A DNA stretch of 46,373 bases from Peptostreptococcaceae bacterium (GTDB lineage Bacteria; Bacillota; Clostridia; Peptostreptococcales; Peptostreptococcaceae), in the NCBI GenBank assembly GCA_025210335.1, contig JAOARY010000011.1, forward strand, positions 1 to 46,373. The letters are read 5' to 3'. Positions 24,961 through 33,078 of this stretch are shown here, in pieces (the first letter of the stretch is position 1; each line of letters begins with the position of its first letter). The translations under genes were made by a program, and so were the position numbers. A model generated the notes under the pieces. That model was not told the origin of the DNA and searched no databases. It was given only the letters and a program-made list of their open reading frames with translations.

Positions 24961-25587
24961 ATGAATTTTCCTTTAATGATAGATTTGAAAAATAAAAATA
25001 TATTGGTATTAGGTGGCGGAAAAATGGCTTGTAAAAGAATTAAGAAATTAATAAAATATGAGCCAAATATAAAAATAATAGCCAAAGAATTTGATGATAA
25101 AATATTTAAACTTCAAGAAAAATATTATAAAAACATCACTATAGTAAAAAAAACATATGATAAGAAATTTATAGACAAATCATATTTTCTTATAATAGCT
25201 GCATTAAACGATAAGAAATTAAATGAAGAAATATCACAAATAGCTAGCGAAAAAAATATTTTAATAAATAATATGTCTGATTTTAAAAATGGAGATGTAA
25301 TATTTCCTGCATTTTTAGATGAAGAAGATATAAAGATAAGTATATGTACTAGTGGTGGATCTCCTAGCTTATCAAAACAGTTAAAAAAAGAAATTAAAAA
25401 ACTTATAGATGATGAGTTGAAAGATAAATTAAGAGAATTAAAAGAACTAAGATGTTTTTTAAAAAATAAACTAGATGAAGATAAAAGGCATAAAATATTA
25501 AAAAAGGCATCCAAAATGAATTTAAAAGAAATTTTAGATTTAAAAAAGGAGTTAAAACATGAAATTGAAGATTGGAACAAGAGGTAG
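24961..25587 (+). CDS. Precorrin-2 dehydrogenase (SirC/CysG N-domain type)
   Basis: 208 aa. FPLMIDLKNKNILVLGGGKM is the NAD-binding start of SirC/Met8/CysG-N proteins, with ILINNMSDFKNGDVIFPAF and SICTSGGSPSLSKQLKKEI following. It oxidises precorrin-2 to sirohydrochlorin. In this family some members also chelate metal, but no separate chelatase gene is nearby, so cobalt insertion could come from an unlinked CbiK/CbiX or, less likely, from this protein. The last 70 residues are very Lys/Leu/Glu-rich and helical. It overlaps hemC by 29 bases in another frame. Confidence 0.88.
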   Translation: MNFPLMIDLKNKNILVLGGGKMACKRIKKLIKYEPNIKIIAKEFDDKIFKLQEKYYKNITIVKKTYDKKFIDKSYFLIIAALNDKKLNEEISQIASEKNILINNMSDFKNGDVIFPAFLDEEDIKISICTSGGSPSLSKQLKKEIKKLIDDELKDKLRELKELRCFLKNKLDEDKRHKILKKASKMNLKEILDLKKELKHEIEDWNKR

Positions 25588-26458
25588 CAAACTAGCATTA
25601 ACTCAAACTAATTTGATAATAGATAAATTAAAAAAAATAGATAATACCTTGGATATAGAAATAAAGATAATAAAAACAAAAGGGGATATTATTTTAGATA
25701 AAGCATTAGATAAAATCGGTGATAAAGGTCTATTTGTAAAAGAAATAGAAAATGAATTATTAAATGAAGAAATAGATTTGGCTGTTCATAGTATGAAAGA
25801 TATGCCTTCAGTACAGCCACAAGGATTAAAATTAGTATCTGCATTTGAAAGAGAAGATTATAGAGATATTTTAATAACTAAAGAAGGTATTATGTCTCTT
25901 GATGATATACCTAAAAATGCAAAGATAGGAACTGGTAGTAAAAGAAGAAAATATCAACTTCTTGATAGAAGAAATGATTTAGTGATGGTGCCAATAAGAG
26001 GAAATGTTGAAACTAGGATAAGGAAAATTAAAGAGTTAAATCTTTTTGGAGTAATATTAGCATATGCAGGTGTTAAAAGACTTAATTTGGATAAAGAATT
26101 AAAAGATAAAATATATGCTTTTGATGAAGATGAAATGATACCAGCACCAGCACAAGGAATATTAGGTCTTGAATATAAGGAAAATAGAAAAGATATACAA
26201 GATTTGGTACAAAATATTATTGACAAAGAAAATAAAATTATGTGTGATGCTGAAAGAAGTTATTTAAAAGGTCTTGATGGAAGTTGTCATATTCCAATGG
26301 GTGCAATAGCGAAGGTTAATGGAGATAAGATTTCTATCAAAGGTGTATATGGACTTAGTGATGGGTCAAAATTAATTAAAAAAGAAATACAAGGTCAAGC
26401 AAAAGATGCAAAAAGCTTAGGTGAAAAATTAGCTAATTTAATTAAGGAGGAGCTTTAA
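25559..26458 (+). CDS. hemC: Hydroxymethylbilane synthase (porphobilinogen deaminase)
   Basis: 299 aa. IGTRGSKLALTQTNLIIDKL, AVHSMKDMPS, GTGSKRRKYQLL and RGNVETRIRKI are conserved substrate and cofactor-binding blocks; the dipyrromethane-bearing Cys243 is in LDGSCHIPMGA. It joins four porphobilinogen units. AAAGGAG lies 7 bases before the ATG, inside the end of the dehydrogenase gene, a 29-base overlap. The stop shares bases with the start of the next gene. Confidence 0.97.
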   Translation: MKLKIGTRGSKLALTQTNLIIDKLKKIDNTLDIEIKIIKTKGDIILDKALDKIGDKGLFVKEIENELLNEEIDLAVHSMKDMPSVQPQGLKLVSAFEREDYRDILITKEGIMSLDDIPKNAKIGTGSKRRKYQLLDRRNDLVMVPIRGNVETRIRKIKELNLFGVILAYAGVKRLNLDKELKDKIYAFDEDEMIPAPAQGILGLEYKENRKDIQDLVQNIIDKENKIMCDAERSYLKGLDGSCHIPMGAIAKVNGDKISIKGVYGLSDGSKLIKKEIQGQAKDAKSLGEKLANLIKEEL

Positions 26459-27954
26459 TGAGTAAAGTTTATCTTATAGGAGCAGGGCCTGGAGATGAGA
26501 AACTTATAACCTTAAAAGGTTTTGAGATATTAAAAAAAGCCGATGTTATAGTTTATGATAGACTTGCAAATCCTTCATTTTTGGAATACAAAAAAGATGA
26601 TGCAAATCTTTATTATGTTGGAAAACAATCTTCAAATCATTATAAAACACAAGATGAAATAAATGATATAATATGCGAGTGTGCAAAAGAAGGAAAAATA
26701 GTAGCAAGATTAAAAGGTGGAGATCCTTATGTATTTGGTAGAGGTGCAGAAGAAGCAAAGTACTTGCTTGATAGAGGAATAGACTTTGAAGTTATTCCTG
26801 GTATAACTTCTGCTATAGGTGGACTAGCTTACGCAGGAATTCCTATAACACATAGAGATTATTCATCATCTTTTCATGTTTTTACAGGGCATTTTAAAGA
26901 TGATGATAGAGCATTAGATTATGAATCTATTGTCAAATTAAATGGAACTTTAGTATTTTTGATGGGAATGAAGAATTTATTAAAGATAACGAGTAACTTA
27001 ATTCAAGCAGGAAAAAATAAAGATACTAAGGTTGCTATTATAAATTGGGCAACAAGAACATTTCAAAAGACTGTAACAGGAACATTAGAAACAATAGAAG
27101 ATGTAGTTATAAAAAATAATATGACATCACCTTCTTTAATAGTTGTTGGTGATGTGGTAAACCTTAGAAAAGAGCTTAACTTCTTTGAATCTAAATTATT
27201 ATTTAATCAAAATATATTAGTAACAAGAGCAAGAAAACAAGCTAGTAAACTATCTTCAATGATAAAAGAATATGGTGGAAACCCAATTGAAATACCAGCA
27301 ATAAAAATAGAACCGATCATAAAAGATAATAAAGAGTTAGAAGCATCAATAAATAAATTAAATGAATATAGTCATATTATATTTACAAGTGTAAATGGTG
27401 TTAAAATATTTATGGATTATATATTTATGATAGGAAAAGATATAAGATGTCTTTCTAATATGAAATTTTGTGTGATAGGAAAAGCTACAAAAAAGGAATT
27501 AGAAAAATATCATATAAATGCTGATATAATGCCAAAAAATTATGTGGCTGAAGATGTAATTGAAGAAGTAAAAAAACATATAAACTCTGATTCAAAAATA
27601 TTAATGCCAAGAGCTAAAGAGGCTAGAACAATAATAAAAGATGAATTAGAAAAACTATGTCAAATAGATGAAGTAAAAATATATAAGACAATAAAAGATA
27701 ATGTTGATAAGCAAAATGTAAAAGAACTATTAAAGAATAAAAAAATTGATTATATTACTTTCGCTAGTTCATCAACAGTTAAAAATTTTGTTGATTTGAT
27801 AGATGGCGAAATTGATTTAATAAATGATTCAAAAATAATATCAATTGGACCAATAACATCAGATACTATAAAAAACTCAAATTTAAATCTGTATAAAGAA
27901 GCAGAAGAATATACTATAGATGGTGTTTTTAGTACAATAATAAATGATTTATAG
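26458..27954 (+). CDS. cobA-hemD: Uroporphyrinogen-III methyltransferase / uroporphyrinogen-III synthase fusion
   Basis: 498 aa with two domains. Residues 1-245 are SUMT (CobA): VYLIGAGPGDEKLITLKGFE, VYDRLANPSFL, ARLKGGDPYVFGRGAEEA, IPGITSAIGGLAYAGIPITH. Residues about 252-498 are HemD: LVTRARKQASKLSSMI, FTSVNGVKIFMDYI, LMPRAKEARTI, ITFASSSTVKNFVDL. The fusion closes hydroxymethylbilane to uroporphyrinogen III and then methylates C2 and C7 to precorrin-2, so it channels flux to sirohaem and corrins. This fusion is common in Clostridia. The gene begins at TAATG, overlapping hemC, with AAGGAGGAG just upstream. Confidence 0.96.
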   Translation: MSKVYLIGAGPGDEKLITLKGFEILKKADVIVYDRLANPSFLEYKKDDANLYYVGKQSSNHYKTQDEINDIICECAKEGKIVARLKGGDPYVFGRGAEEAKYLLDRGIDFEVIPGITSAIGGLAYAGIPITHRDYSSSFHVFTGHFKDDDRALDYESIVKLNGTLVFLMGMKNLLKITSNLIQAGKNKDTKVAIINWATRTFQKTVTGTLETIEDVVIKNNMTSPSLIVVGDVVNLRKELNFFESKLLFNQNILVTRARKQASKLSSMIKEYGGNPIEIPAIKIEPIIKDNKELEASINKLNEYSHIIFTSVNGVKIFMDYIFMIGKDIRCLSNMKFCVIGKATKKELEKYHINADIMPKNYVAEDVIEEVKKHINSDSKILMPRAKEARTIIKDELEKLCQIDEVKIYKTIKDNVDKQNVKELLKNKKIDYITFASSSTVKNFVDLIDGEIDLINDSKIISIGPITSDTIKNSNLNLYKEAEEYTIDGVFSTIINDL

Positions 27955-27967
27955 GGGGAAATAAAAA

Positions 27968-28963
27968 ATGGATAGAATTGATAGTAAAATAAGATTAAGA
28001 AGATTAAGAAAGAGCAAGAATATAAGAAGTCTGGTAAGAGAAACAAGACTTAATATATCTGATTTTATATATCCTTTATTTGTTGTTGAAGGAGAAAATA
28101 TAAAAAAAGAAATCCCATCTTTAAAGGAAAATTATCATTTTTCAATAGATAAACTAGAAGATGAAATAAGAGAATTAAGTGATCTTGGAATTAAAGCAGT
28201 TATATTATTTGGACTTCCAAAATACAAGGATGAATGTGGTTCAGCTTCTTATATGGACGATGGAATAGTTCAAAAAGCAATAAGAAAAGTAAAAGAAGTG
28301 GACAGTGAAATGGTTGTAATAACAGATGTATGTATGTGTTCTTATACATCACATGGACATTGTGGAATATTAAGTGAAGATGGAGAACTTCTAAATGATG
28401 AAACATTAGAGTACTTATCAAAAATAGCAGTATCTCATGCAAAAGCAGGAGCTGATATGGTAGCACCTTCTGATATGATGGACTTTAGAATAGAACATAT
28501 GAGAAATGAATTAGATGATAATGGTTATACTAATGTTTCTATAATGGCATATTCAGCAAAATATGCTTCAGCATTTTATGGTCCATTTAGAGATGCTGCT
28601 GATTCTGCACCATCTTTTGGAGATAGAAAAACATATCAAATGGATCCAGCAAACTCAAATGAAGCAATTAGAGAATGTGAGTTAGATATCAATGAAGGTG
28701 CAGATATAATTATGGTAAAACCAGCTCTTTCTTATTTAGATGTTATAAGAAGAGCTAAAGATACATTCAATATGCATATGTGTGCTTATAGTGTAAGTGG
28801 AGAATATGCAATGCTTAAAAATGCTGTAGATGTAGGCTTGTTGTCAGAATCAGCAATAGAAGAATCATTAATATCAATAAAAAGAGCTGGAGCAGATATG
28901 ATAATAACGTATTTTGCAAAATATATGGCAAAAAAATTAAAAAATGAAACTTGTAGAGCATAA
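27968..28963 (+). CDS. hemB: Porphobilinogen synthase (delta-aminolevulinate dehydratase), zinc type
   Basis: 331 aa. The zinc-binding triad C122, C124 and C132 is in DVCMCSYTSHGHCG; the Schiff-base lysines are K198 (YSAKYASAFYGPFRD) and K251 (IIMVKPALSYLDVI). RLRRLRKSKNIRSLVRET is the usual N-terminus. It condenses two aminolevulinate molecules. AGGGGGA lies upstream of the ATG, 13 bases after cobA-hemD. A perfect 15-bp inverted repeat separates it from hemL. Confidence 0.97.
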   Translation: MDRIDSKIRLRRLRKSKNIRSLVRETRLNISDFIYPLFVVEGENIKKEIPSLKENYHFSIDKLEDEIRELSDLGIKAVILFGLPKYKDECGSASYMDDGIVQKAIRKVKEVDSEMVVITDVCMCSYTSHGHCGILSEDGELLNDETLEYLSKIAVSHAKAGADMVAPSDMMDFRIEHMRNELDDNGYTNVSIMAYSAKYASAFYGPFRDAADSAPSFGDRKTYQMDPANSNEAIRECELDINEGADIIMVKPALSYLDVIRRAKDTFNMHMCAYSVSGEYAMLKNAVDVGLLSESAIEESLISIKRAGADMIITYFAKYMAKKLKNETCRA

Positions 28964-29017
28964 TAATTATCATATAAAATATCAAAAAAGCGTCAAAAGA
29001 AAATTAAAAGAAAATAT

Positions 29018-29064
29018 AATATAGTCAAAAATTTTAAGATAAATCTAATATTTTTGACTATATT
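29018..29064. promoter_or_regulatory. Perfect 15-bp inverted repeat between hemB and hemL
   Basis: AATATAGTCAAAAAT (29018-29032) and ATTTTTGACTATATT (29050-29064) are perfect complements around a 17-base loop. No T tract follows, so it is not a plain terminator. It may be an operator, an RNA-processing or stability element, or a partial attenuator limiting hemL. It lies 29 bases before the hemL start. Confidence 0.5.
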
Positions 29065-29093
29065 GATAAAATAATTATGAAATGAGGGTTAGT

Positions 29094-30401
29094 ATGGAAT
29101 TTAATAAATCAAAAGAAATATACAATGAAGCTGTTAAATACATACCTGGTGGCGTTAATTCACCAGTTAGAGCATTCAAATCAGTTGGAATGGAACCAAT
29201 ATTTATAGAAAGAGCTAAGGGTGCAAAGATATATGATGCAGATTCAAATGAATATACAGATTATATATGTTCATGGGGACCACTAATATTAGGACATAGT
29301 AATGATGAACTTTTAGAAGGTTTTGTTGATATATTAAAAAAAGGAACTTCTTATGGAGTGCCAACTAAAATAGAGGTAGATGTTGCAAAATTCATATGTG
29401 AAAATTATACTCAAGTAGAAATGGTTAGAATGGTTAACTCAGGAACTGAAGCTACAATGAGTGCACTTAGAACAGCAAGAGCCTATACAAAAAGAAATAA
29501 AATCGTTAAATTTGAAGGTTGTTACCATGGACATTCAGATTCATTATTAGTTAAATCAGGATCAGGAACTATAACTTATAATGTTCCTACAAGTCCTGGG
29601 GTACCTGAAGATACAATAAAAGATACATTGGTGTGTAGATATAATGATTTGGAATCTGTTATAAATGTATTTGATGAATATAAAGATCAAATTGCAGCAG
29701 GTATAGTAGAGCCTGTTGCAGGAAATATGGGTGTAGTACCAGCTAAAAAAGAGTTTCTAGAAGGACTTAGAAAGATAACAAAAGATAATAATTCAGTACT
29801 TATTTTTGATGAAGTAATAACTGGATTTAGACTTGCTTTTGGTGGAGCCAAAGAGGTATATGGTGTAGAAGCTGATATGACTTGTTTTGGTAAGATAATA
29901 GGAGCAGGATTGCCAGTTGGTGCATATGGTGGAAAAAGAGAAATAATGGAGATGGTATCACCACTTGGACCTGTTTATCAAGCTGGAACACTTTCTGGAA
30001 ATCCTCTGGCTATGTATATGGGATATAAAAATTTATTAATCCTAAAGGAAAGAAAAGACGATATATATAATCACATGGAGAGGTTGGCCAAAAAATTAGA
30101 ATCAGGTTTTAATAAGATTATAGAAGAATTAAATTTAGCCGATAAATTATGTGTAAGTAGAATTAATGGTATGATTTCTTTATTTTTCACAAATGGTCCT
30201 ATTGTAAGCTATGATAGTGTAAAAGACTGTGATACTAATATGTATGGTAAGTTTTTTAGAGCCATGTTAGAAAGAGGGTTTTTATTACCACCAGCTCAAT
30301 TTGAAGGTTTCTTTTTGTCATATGCTCATACTGATGAAGATGTAGATAAGACTATTGAAGCAACAAAAGAGTCAATAAAAGAAATATATTCAATAAATTA
30401 A
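29094..30401 (+). CDS. hemL: Glutamate-1-semialdehyde 2,1-aminomutase
   Basis: 435 aa from ATG 29094, preceded by GAGGG at 6 bases; the ATG at 29082 has no binding site. YIPGGVNSPVRAFKSVG is the classic N-terminus; GTEATMSALRTARAYT and the PLP Lys267 in CFGKIIGAGLPVGAYGG are intact. It converts HemA product to 5-aminolevulinate. It closes the tetrapyrrole/corrin block; a terminator follows at 30518-30554. With hemA, hemB, hemC and hemD it makes uroporphyrinogen III, and no later haem gene (hemE onward) is present here, which fits a corrinoid and sirohaem supply role. Confidence 0.97.
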   Translation: MEFNKSKEIYNEAVKYIPGGVNSPVRAFKSVGMEPIFIERAKGAKIYDADSNEYTDYICSWGPLILGHSNDELLEGFVDILKKGTSYGVPTKIEVDVAKFICENYTQVEMVRMVNSGTEATMSALRTARAYTKRNKIVKFEGCYHGHSDSLLVKSGSGTITYNVPTSPGVPEDTIKDTLVCRYNDLESVINVFDEYKDQIAAGIVEPVAGNMGVVPAKKEFLEGLRKITKDNNSVLIFDEVITGFRLAFGGAKEVYGVEADMTCFGKIIGAGLPVGAYGGKREIMEMVSPLGPVYQAGTLSGNPLAMYMGYKNLLILKERKDDIYNHMERLAKKLESGFNKIIEELNLADKLCVSRINGMISLFFTNGPIVSYDSVKDCDTNMYGKFFRAMLERGFLLPPAQFEGFFLSYAHTDEDVDKTIEATKESIKEIYSIN

Positions 30402-30440
30402 CATACTTCTATATAGGTGGAATATTAACATATATGACAA

Positions 30441-30514
30441 AATACGATAAATAGGAAATTGTACAAAATTCGTATTATAAGCATATGGTGGAAAAACGTC
30501 TGTATTTTACAATT
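30441..30514 (+). other. Possible structured RNA with pseudoknot-type pairing
   Basis: AATACGA (30441-30447) is complementary to TCGTATT (30470-30476). The intervening AATTGTA...AAAT (30457-30469) is complementary to ATTTTACAATT (30504-30514). The order stem1, stem2, stem1', stem2' is that of an H-type pseudoknot, or of two mutually exclusive folds. A terminator hairpin follows at once. I do not recognise a known riboswitch class. Confidence 0.3.
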
Positions 30515-30517
30515 GCT

Positions 30518-30554
30518 AAAAAAGATGCTATAATTTCCATAGTATCTTTTTTTA
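30518..30554 (+). terminator. Intrinsic terminator after hemL
   Basis: AAAAAAGATGCTAT pairs with ATAGTATCTTTTTT (one G-T pair) around a 7-8 base loop, followed by more T residues. It ends the long cob/cbi/hem block before the agr promoter. Confidence 0.85.
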
Positions 30555-30567
30555 TACTTTAATGATT

Positions 30568-30597
30568 TTGATAAATATTTTAAAGAATAGTTATAAT
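30568..30597 (+). promoter_or_regulatory. Promoter for agrBD
   Basis: TTGATA (30568-30573), an 18-base spacer and TATAAT (30592-30597), about 70 bases before the agrB ATG and directly after the hemL terminator. No clear LytTR-type direct repeat (as bound by AgrA in staphylococci) is visible upstream. Confidence 0.65.
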
Positions 30598-30668
30598 TTT
30601 AAATTCTAATTAAAATATTTATTGTATTTATATTTTATAAAAAGGGGATTATAATATAGGAGTATTTT

Positions 30669-31292
30669 ATGGAAAAAATAAAATGGACGAAGAAATTAAG
30701 TTCACGAATTATGAAAAAAATAGCAGATATTTTAGATAAGGATTATAATTCAGATGAAATTCAAATAGCAGAGTATTCAGTTGAATCAATATTGATGAAT
30801 ATATATAAAATACCAATAATATTTATAGGAGCTTATTTATTAGGATTATTTAAAGAAGTTACTGTAATGTTTTTTGCAATGAGCTTTATAAGAGCAACTG
30901 CTTGGGGTGTTCATCTAAAAACTGGTTTAGGTTGTTTGATTCTTACTGTGATTGATATGTATTTGGTTACTAGCATATCAAGAAATATAAATATGAATTT
31001 AGTAATTGGAATATTTTTATTGATCATTGCTTTTGGTAATTATTACAAATATGCACCAGCAGATACTGAGGACAGACCTTGTTTGGATGAAAATGTTAGA
31101 ATACAGATGAAGAAAAAAACTATTGTTAGATTTTTCTTACTTGTTTCAATAGCAATTTTAAGTAAATTATATTATAGTATAATAATATATAATATAATAA
31201 TATTAACTTTATTTGTTATGTCGTGGATGATTCATCCATTAACATATAAGATTTTTGATAGGGGGTATAGGAATTATGAAAAATATAGCTAA
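30669..31292 (+). CDS. agrB: AgrB-like autoinducer peptide processing protease
   Basis: 207 aa, the usual AgrB length. The catalytic pair of AgrB is present as H82 and C89 in WGVHLKTGLGC, with the same seven-residue separation as H77 and C84 in Staphylococcus aureus AgrB. The motif YYKYAPADTEDRPC matches the conserved YAP(I/A)DT segment that follows. Several membrane segments are visible (about 43-62, 67-75, 90-105, 110-122, 152-170, 173-190). AgrB is a membrane cysteine endopeptidase that trims AgrD at its C-terminus and forms the thiolactone. TAGGAG lies before the ATG. The last 17 bases overlap the small agrD ORF, so the two are translationally coupled. Confidence 0.9.
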   Translation: MEKIKWTKKLSSRIMKKIADILDKDYNSDEIQIAEYSVESILMNIYKIPIIFIGAYLLGLFKEVTVMFFAMSFIRATAWGVHLKTGLGCLILTVIDMYLVTSISRNINMNLVIGIFLLIIAFGNYYKYAPADTEDRPCLDENVRIQMKKKTIVRFFLLVSIAILSKLYYSIIIYNIIILTLFVMSWMIHPLTYKIFDRGYRNYEKYS

Positions 31293-31407
31293 AAAAATGC
31301 TAAAGAAAGTAGTAAAAGGACTTAATACAATGGCTTATTCAACTTCTTTTAGTTGCTATTCAGGACATGAAGAGCCTAAAATGCCTAAATGTATGTTAAA
31401 AAAATAA
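31276..31407 (+). CDS. agrD: AgrD-like cyclic peptide autoinducer precursor
   Basis: 43 aa, too short for most automatic calls. ATG 31276 follows TATAGGA and overlaps the end of agrB by 17 bases. The N-terminal part (KNIAKKMLKKVVKGLN) is a basic amphipathic helix, as in AgrD. The signal core is TSFSCYSGH followed by EEPKMP. From Cys27 to the first proline of the tail is seven positions, the same spacing as in the Clostridium perfringens type core (Cys-x4 then x2 and Pro). By family rules AgrB would cut after His31 and join its carboxyl to Cys27, giving a five-member thiolactone CYSGH with an N-terminal tail of unknown length. A second Cys (39) lies in the discarded tail. The ring is inferred, not shown. 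Confidence 0.85.
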   Translation: MKNIAKKMLKKVVKGLNTMAYSTSFSCYSGHEEPKMPKCMLKK

Positions 31408-31418
31408 GTTTTAACTAT

Positions 31419-31456
31419 AAAAAAATGATGTAGATAAATCTACATCATTTTTTTTT
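31419..31456. terminator. Bidirectional terminator between agrD and the GHKL kinase
   Basis: AAAAAAATGATGTAGAT (31419-31435) and ATCTACATCATTTTTTT (31438-31454) form a perfect stem with a two-base loop, with T runs on both outer sides. It overlaps the stop codon of the minus-strand kinase. Confidence 0.9.
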
Positions 31457-32840
31457 AGCTTATTTTATTAGTTTTTATATTATTTATAAATATTTTATTT
31501 TTAAAATTATTAACAAAAGAGGTTTGATCTTTTATTATATAATTACATTCGATTTCTTGAAAAAATATGTTGTTATCAATGAATGTATTTATGCTACAAC
31601 CTTTATATCTGGATATGATTTTTTTAACATTATATAATCCAATACCTCTATTTTTACCTTTAGAGGATATATTTTTTTCAAATATTTTTGTACAATCAGG
31701 TATAGATATTAATGAATTAGATAATATATAATAAATATTATTTGTACTGCTCATAATACCTAGTGAAATTCTTTTCTCAGAAGTTTTAGATGCTTCTTCT
31801 ATTGCATTGTCGAATAATATTCCAAACACTCTACAAAAATCAATTTCTTTCATAATTAAATCAGTAACATTATTAGAAATCATCAAGTCTACATGAACAT
31901 TATGATTTTTTGCACGTGTTAATTTACTAATTAATAGACCTTTTAGTGGTAAATTTTTTACTTTAGATAATTCTAAAAATTCTTTATTATTTACATCAGG
32001 AATATCATTATATATTTGAGTATAAAAATAAGTCTTTAAACTGTCTATATTTTCGGTATCTATAAATTCTTTTAAAGTTGCAAGTACATTTTTCTGATCA
32101 TGTTTGTAAGCTTTAATTTCTTCAATGGAACTTTCGGTAATCTCACTATATAATTTTAATTTATTTTTAGCATCAGTTTCTAATTTAATATTTCTTAGCA
32201 TTAATAATATTATAGAACCCATAAATAATCCATAAGCTAAATAAGTGAATATAAATTTAAAATATAGTTCAACATTTTTTTCTACAATAATTATTTCATA
32301 TACTAATAATGAGATATTTAGAAATAAAAATATTAAATAAAAAATTAGCATTTTTGCATTATCTATTTTAATAGAATTTAAGTTGAATTTATATTTAATT
32401 TTTTTTAATAAAATACAAAATAATAAGGTTCCTATATGAATTAGGATGCTATTGATTAGATATCTTGGAACATTTCTTACTATTATATCTTTTGTCAATT
32501 CGGATATAAAGAAGAGATATCCAATAAGAGAATCTGAGAGTATTCCAAATATATATAGTATAAAAAAATTAACTAATATATCATAATTGTATTTTTTTGT
32601 TTTAAGCTTTTTATCTATATCAATGGTATAGTAAAAGTAAATAAATAGTATAAATATGGAGTAATAAATAAATAATTCAAATGCTCTATTCATAAAAAAA
32701 GATGTTAAGCTTCTAAATAAACCAATAGATGTTAGATAAATAATTTCTTTCAATTTAAATTTAATTTTTAAATCTGATAGATATTTAATTAGTGCAATCA
32801 TAATAAATACAGTAAATACATTTGTTATGGTAGTGTACAA
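31455..32840 (-). CDS. AgrC-like GHKL sensor histidine kinase
   Basis: 461 aa from TTG 32840, with AAGGGA 9 bases upstream. About six or seven membrane segments occupy residues 1-215, the AgrC layout. The cytoplasmic part has the phosphoacceptor H247 in YKHDQKNVLATL, N-box N345 in LFDNAIEEA, and G-box NRGIGLYNV (397-405), typical of HPK10/GHKL kinases that sense cyclic peptides. It converges on agrBD with only the terminator between, so it is not part of that transcript. No response regulator of the LytTR/AgrA type lies on either side. It is the obvious candidate receptor for the neighbouring peptide, but the opposite orientation and missing regulator make that an inference. Confidence 0.87.
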   Translation of the reverse strand: MYTTITNVFTVFIMIALIKYLSDLKIKFKLKEIIYLTSIGLFRSLTSFFMNRAFELFIYYSIFILFIYFYYTIDIDKKLKTKKYNYDILVNFFILYIFGILSDSLIGYLFFISELTKDIIVRNVPRYLINSILIHIGTLLFCILLKKIKYKFNLNSIKIDNAKMLIFYLIFLFLNISLLVYEIIIVEKNVELYFKFIFTYLAYGLFMGSIILLMLRNIKLETDAKNKLKLYSEITESSIEEIKAYKHDQKNVLATLKEFIDTENIDSLKTYFYTQIYNDIPDVNNKEFLELSKVKNLPLKGLLISKLTRAKNHNVHVDLMISNNVTDLIMKEIDFCRVFGILFDNAIEEASKTSEKRISLGIMSSTNNIYYILSNSLISIPDCTKIFEKNISSKGKNRGIGLYNVKKIISRYKGCSINTFIDNNIFFQEIECNYIIKDQTSFVNNFKNKIFINNIKTNKIS

Positions 32841-33078
32841 ACTAATCAGTCCCTTCTTTAAATAATTATAGTTTTTCTATAAAATAAATTATTTACTGTT
32901 TAAAAAATATATATTAATTATATAATGAAATACTATTAAATGAAAGTATTTTCGATAAAAAAATATTTTTCAATAAAAAATCAAATGATAGTAATTACAA
33001 TATGTTCAGTTGTTTGATGGGGAATTCAAAATACCTTTTAATGTATAAAATGAAAGAAAAATAAAATTAAATTTAAAT

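Noticed and set aside
25125..25598. 157-codon minus-strand frame over the precorrin-2 dehydrogenase gene
   Set aside because: Phe/Ser/Leu-rich antisense shadow of a Lys/Glu-rich helical coding region.
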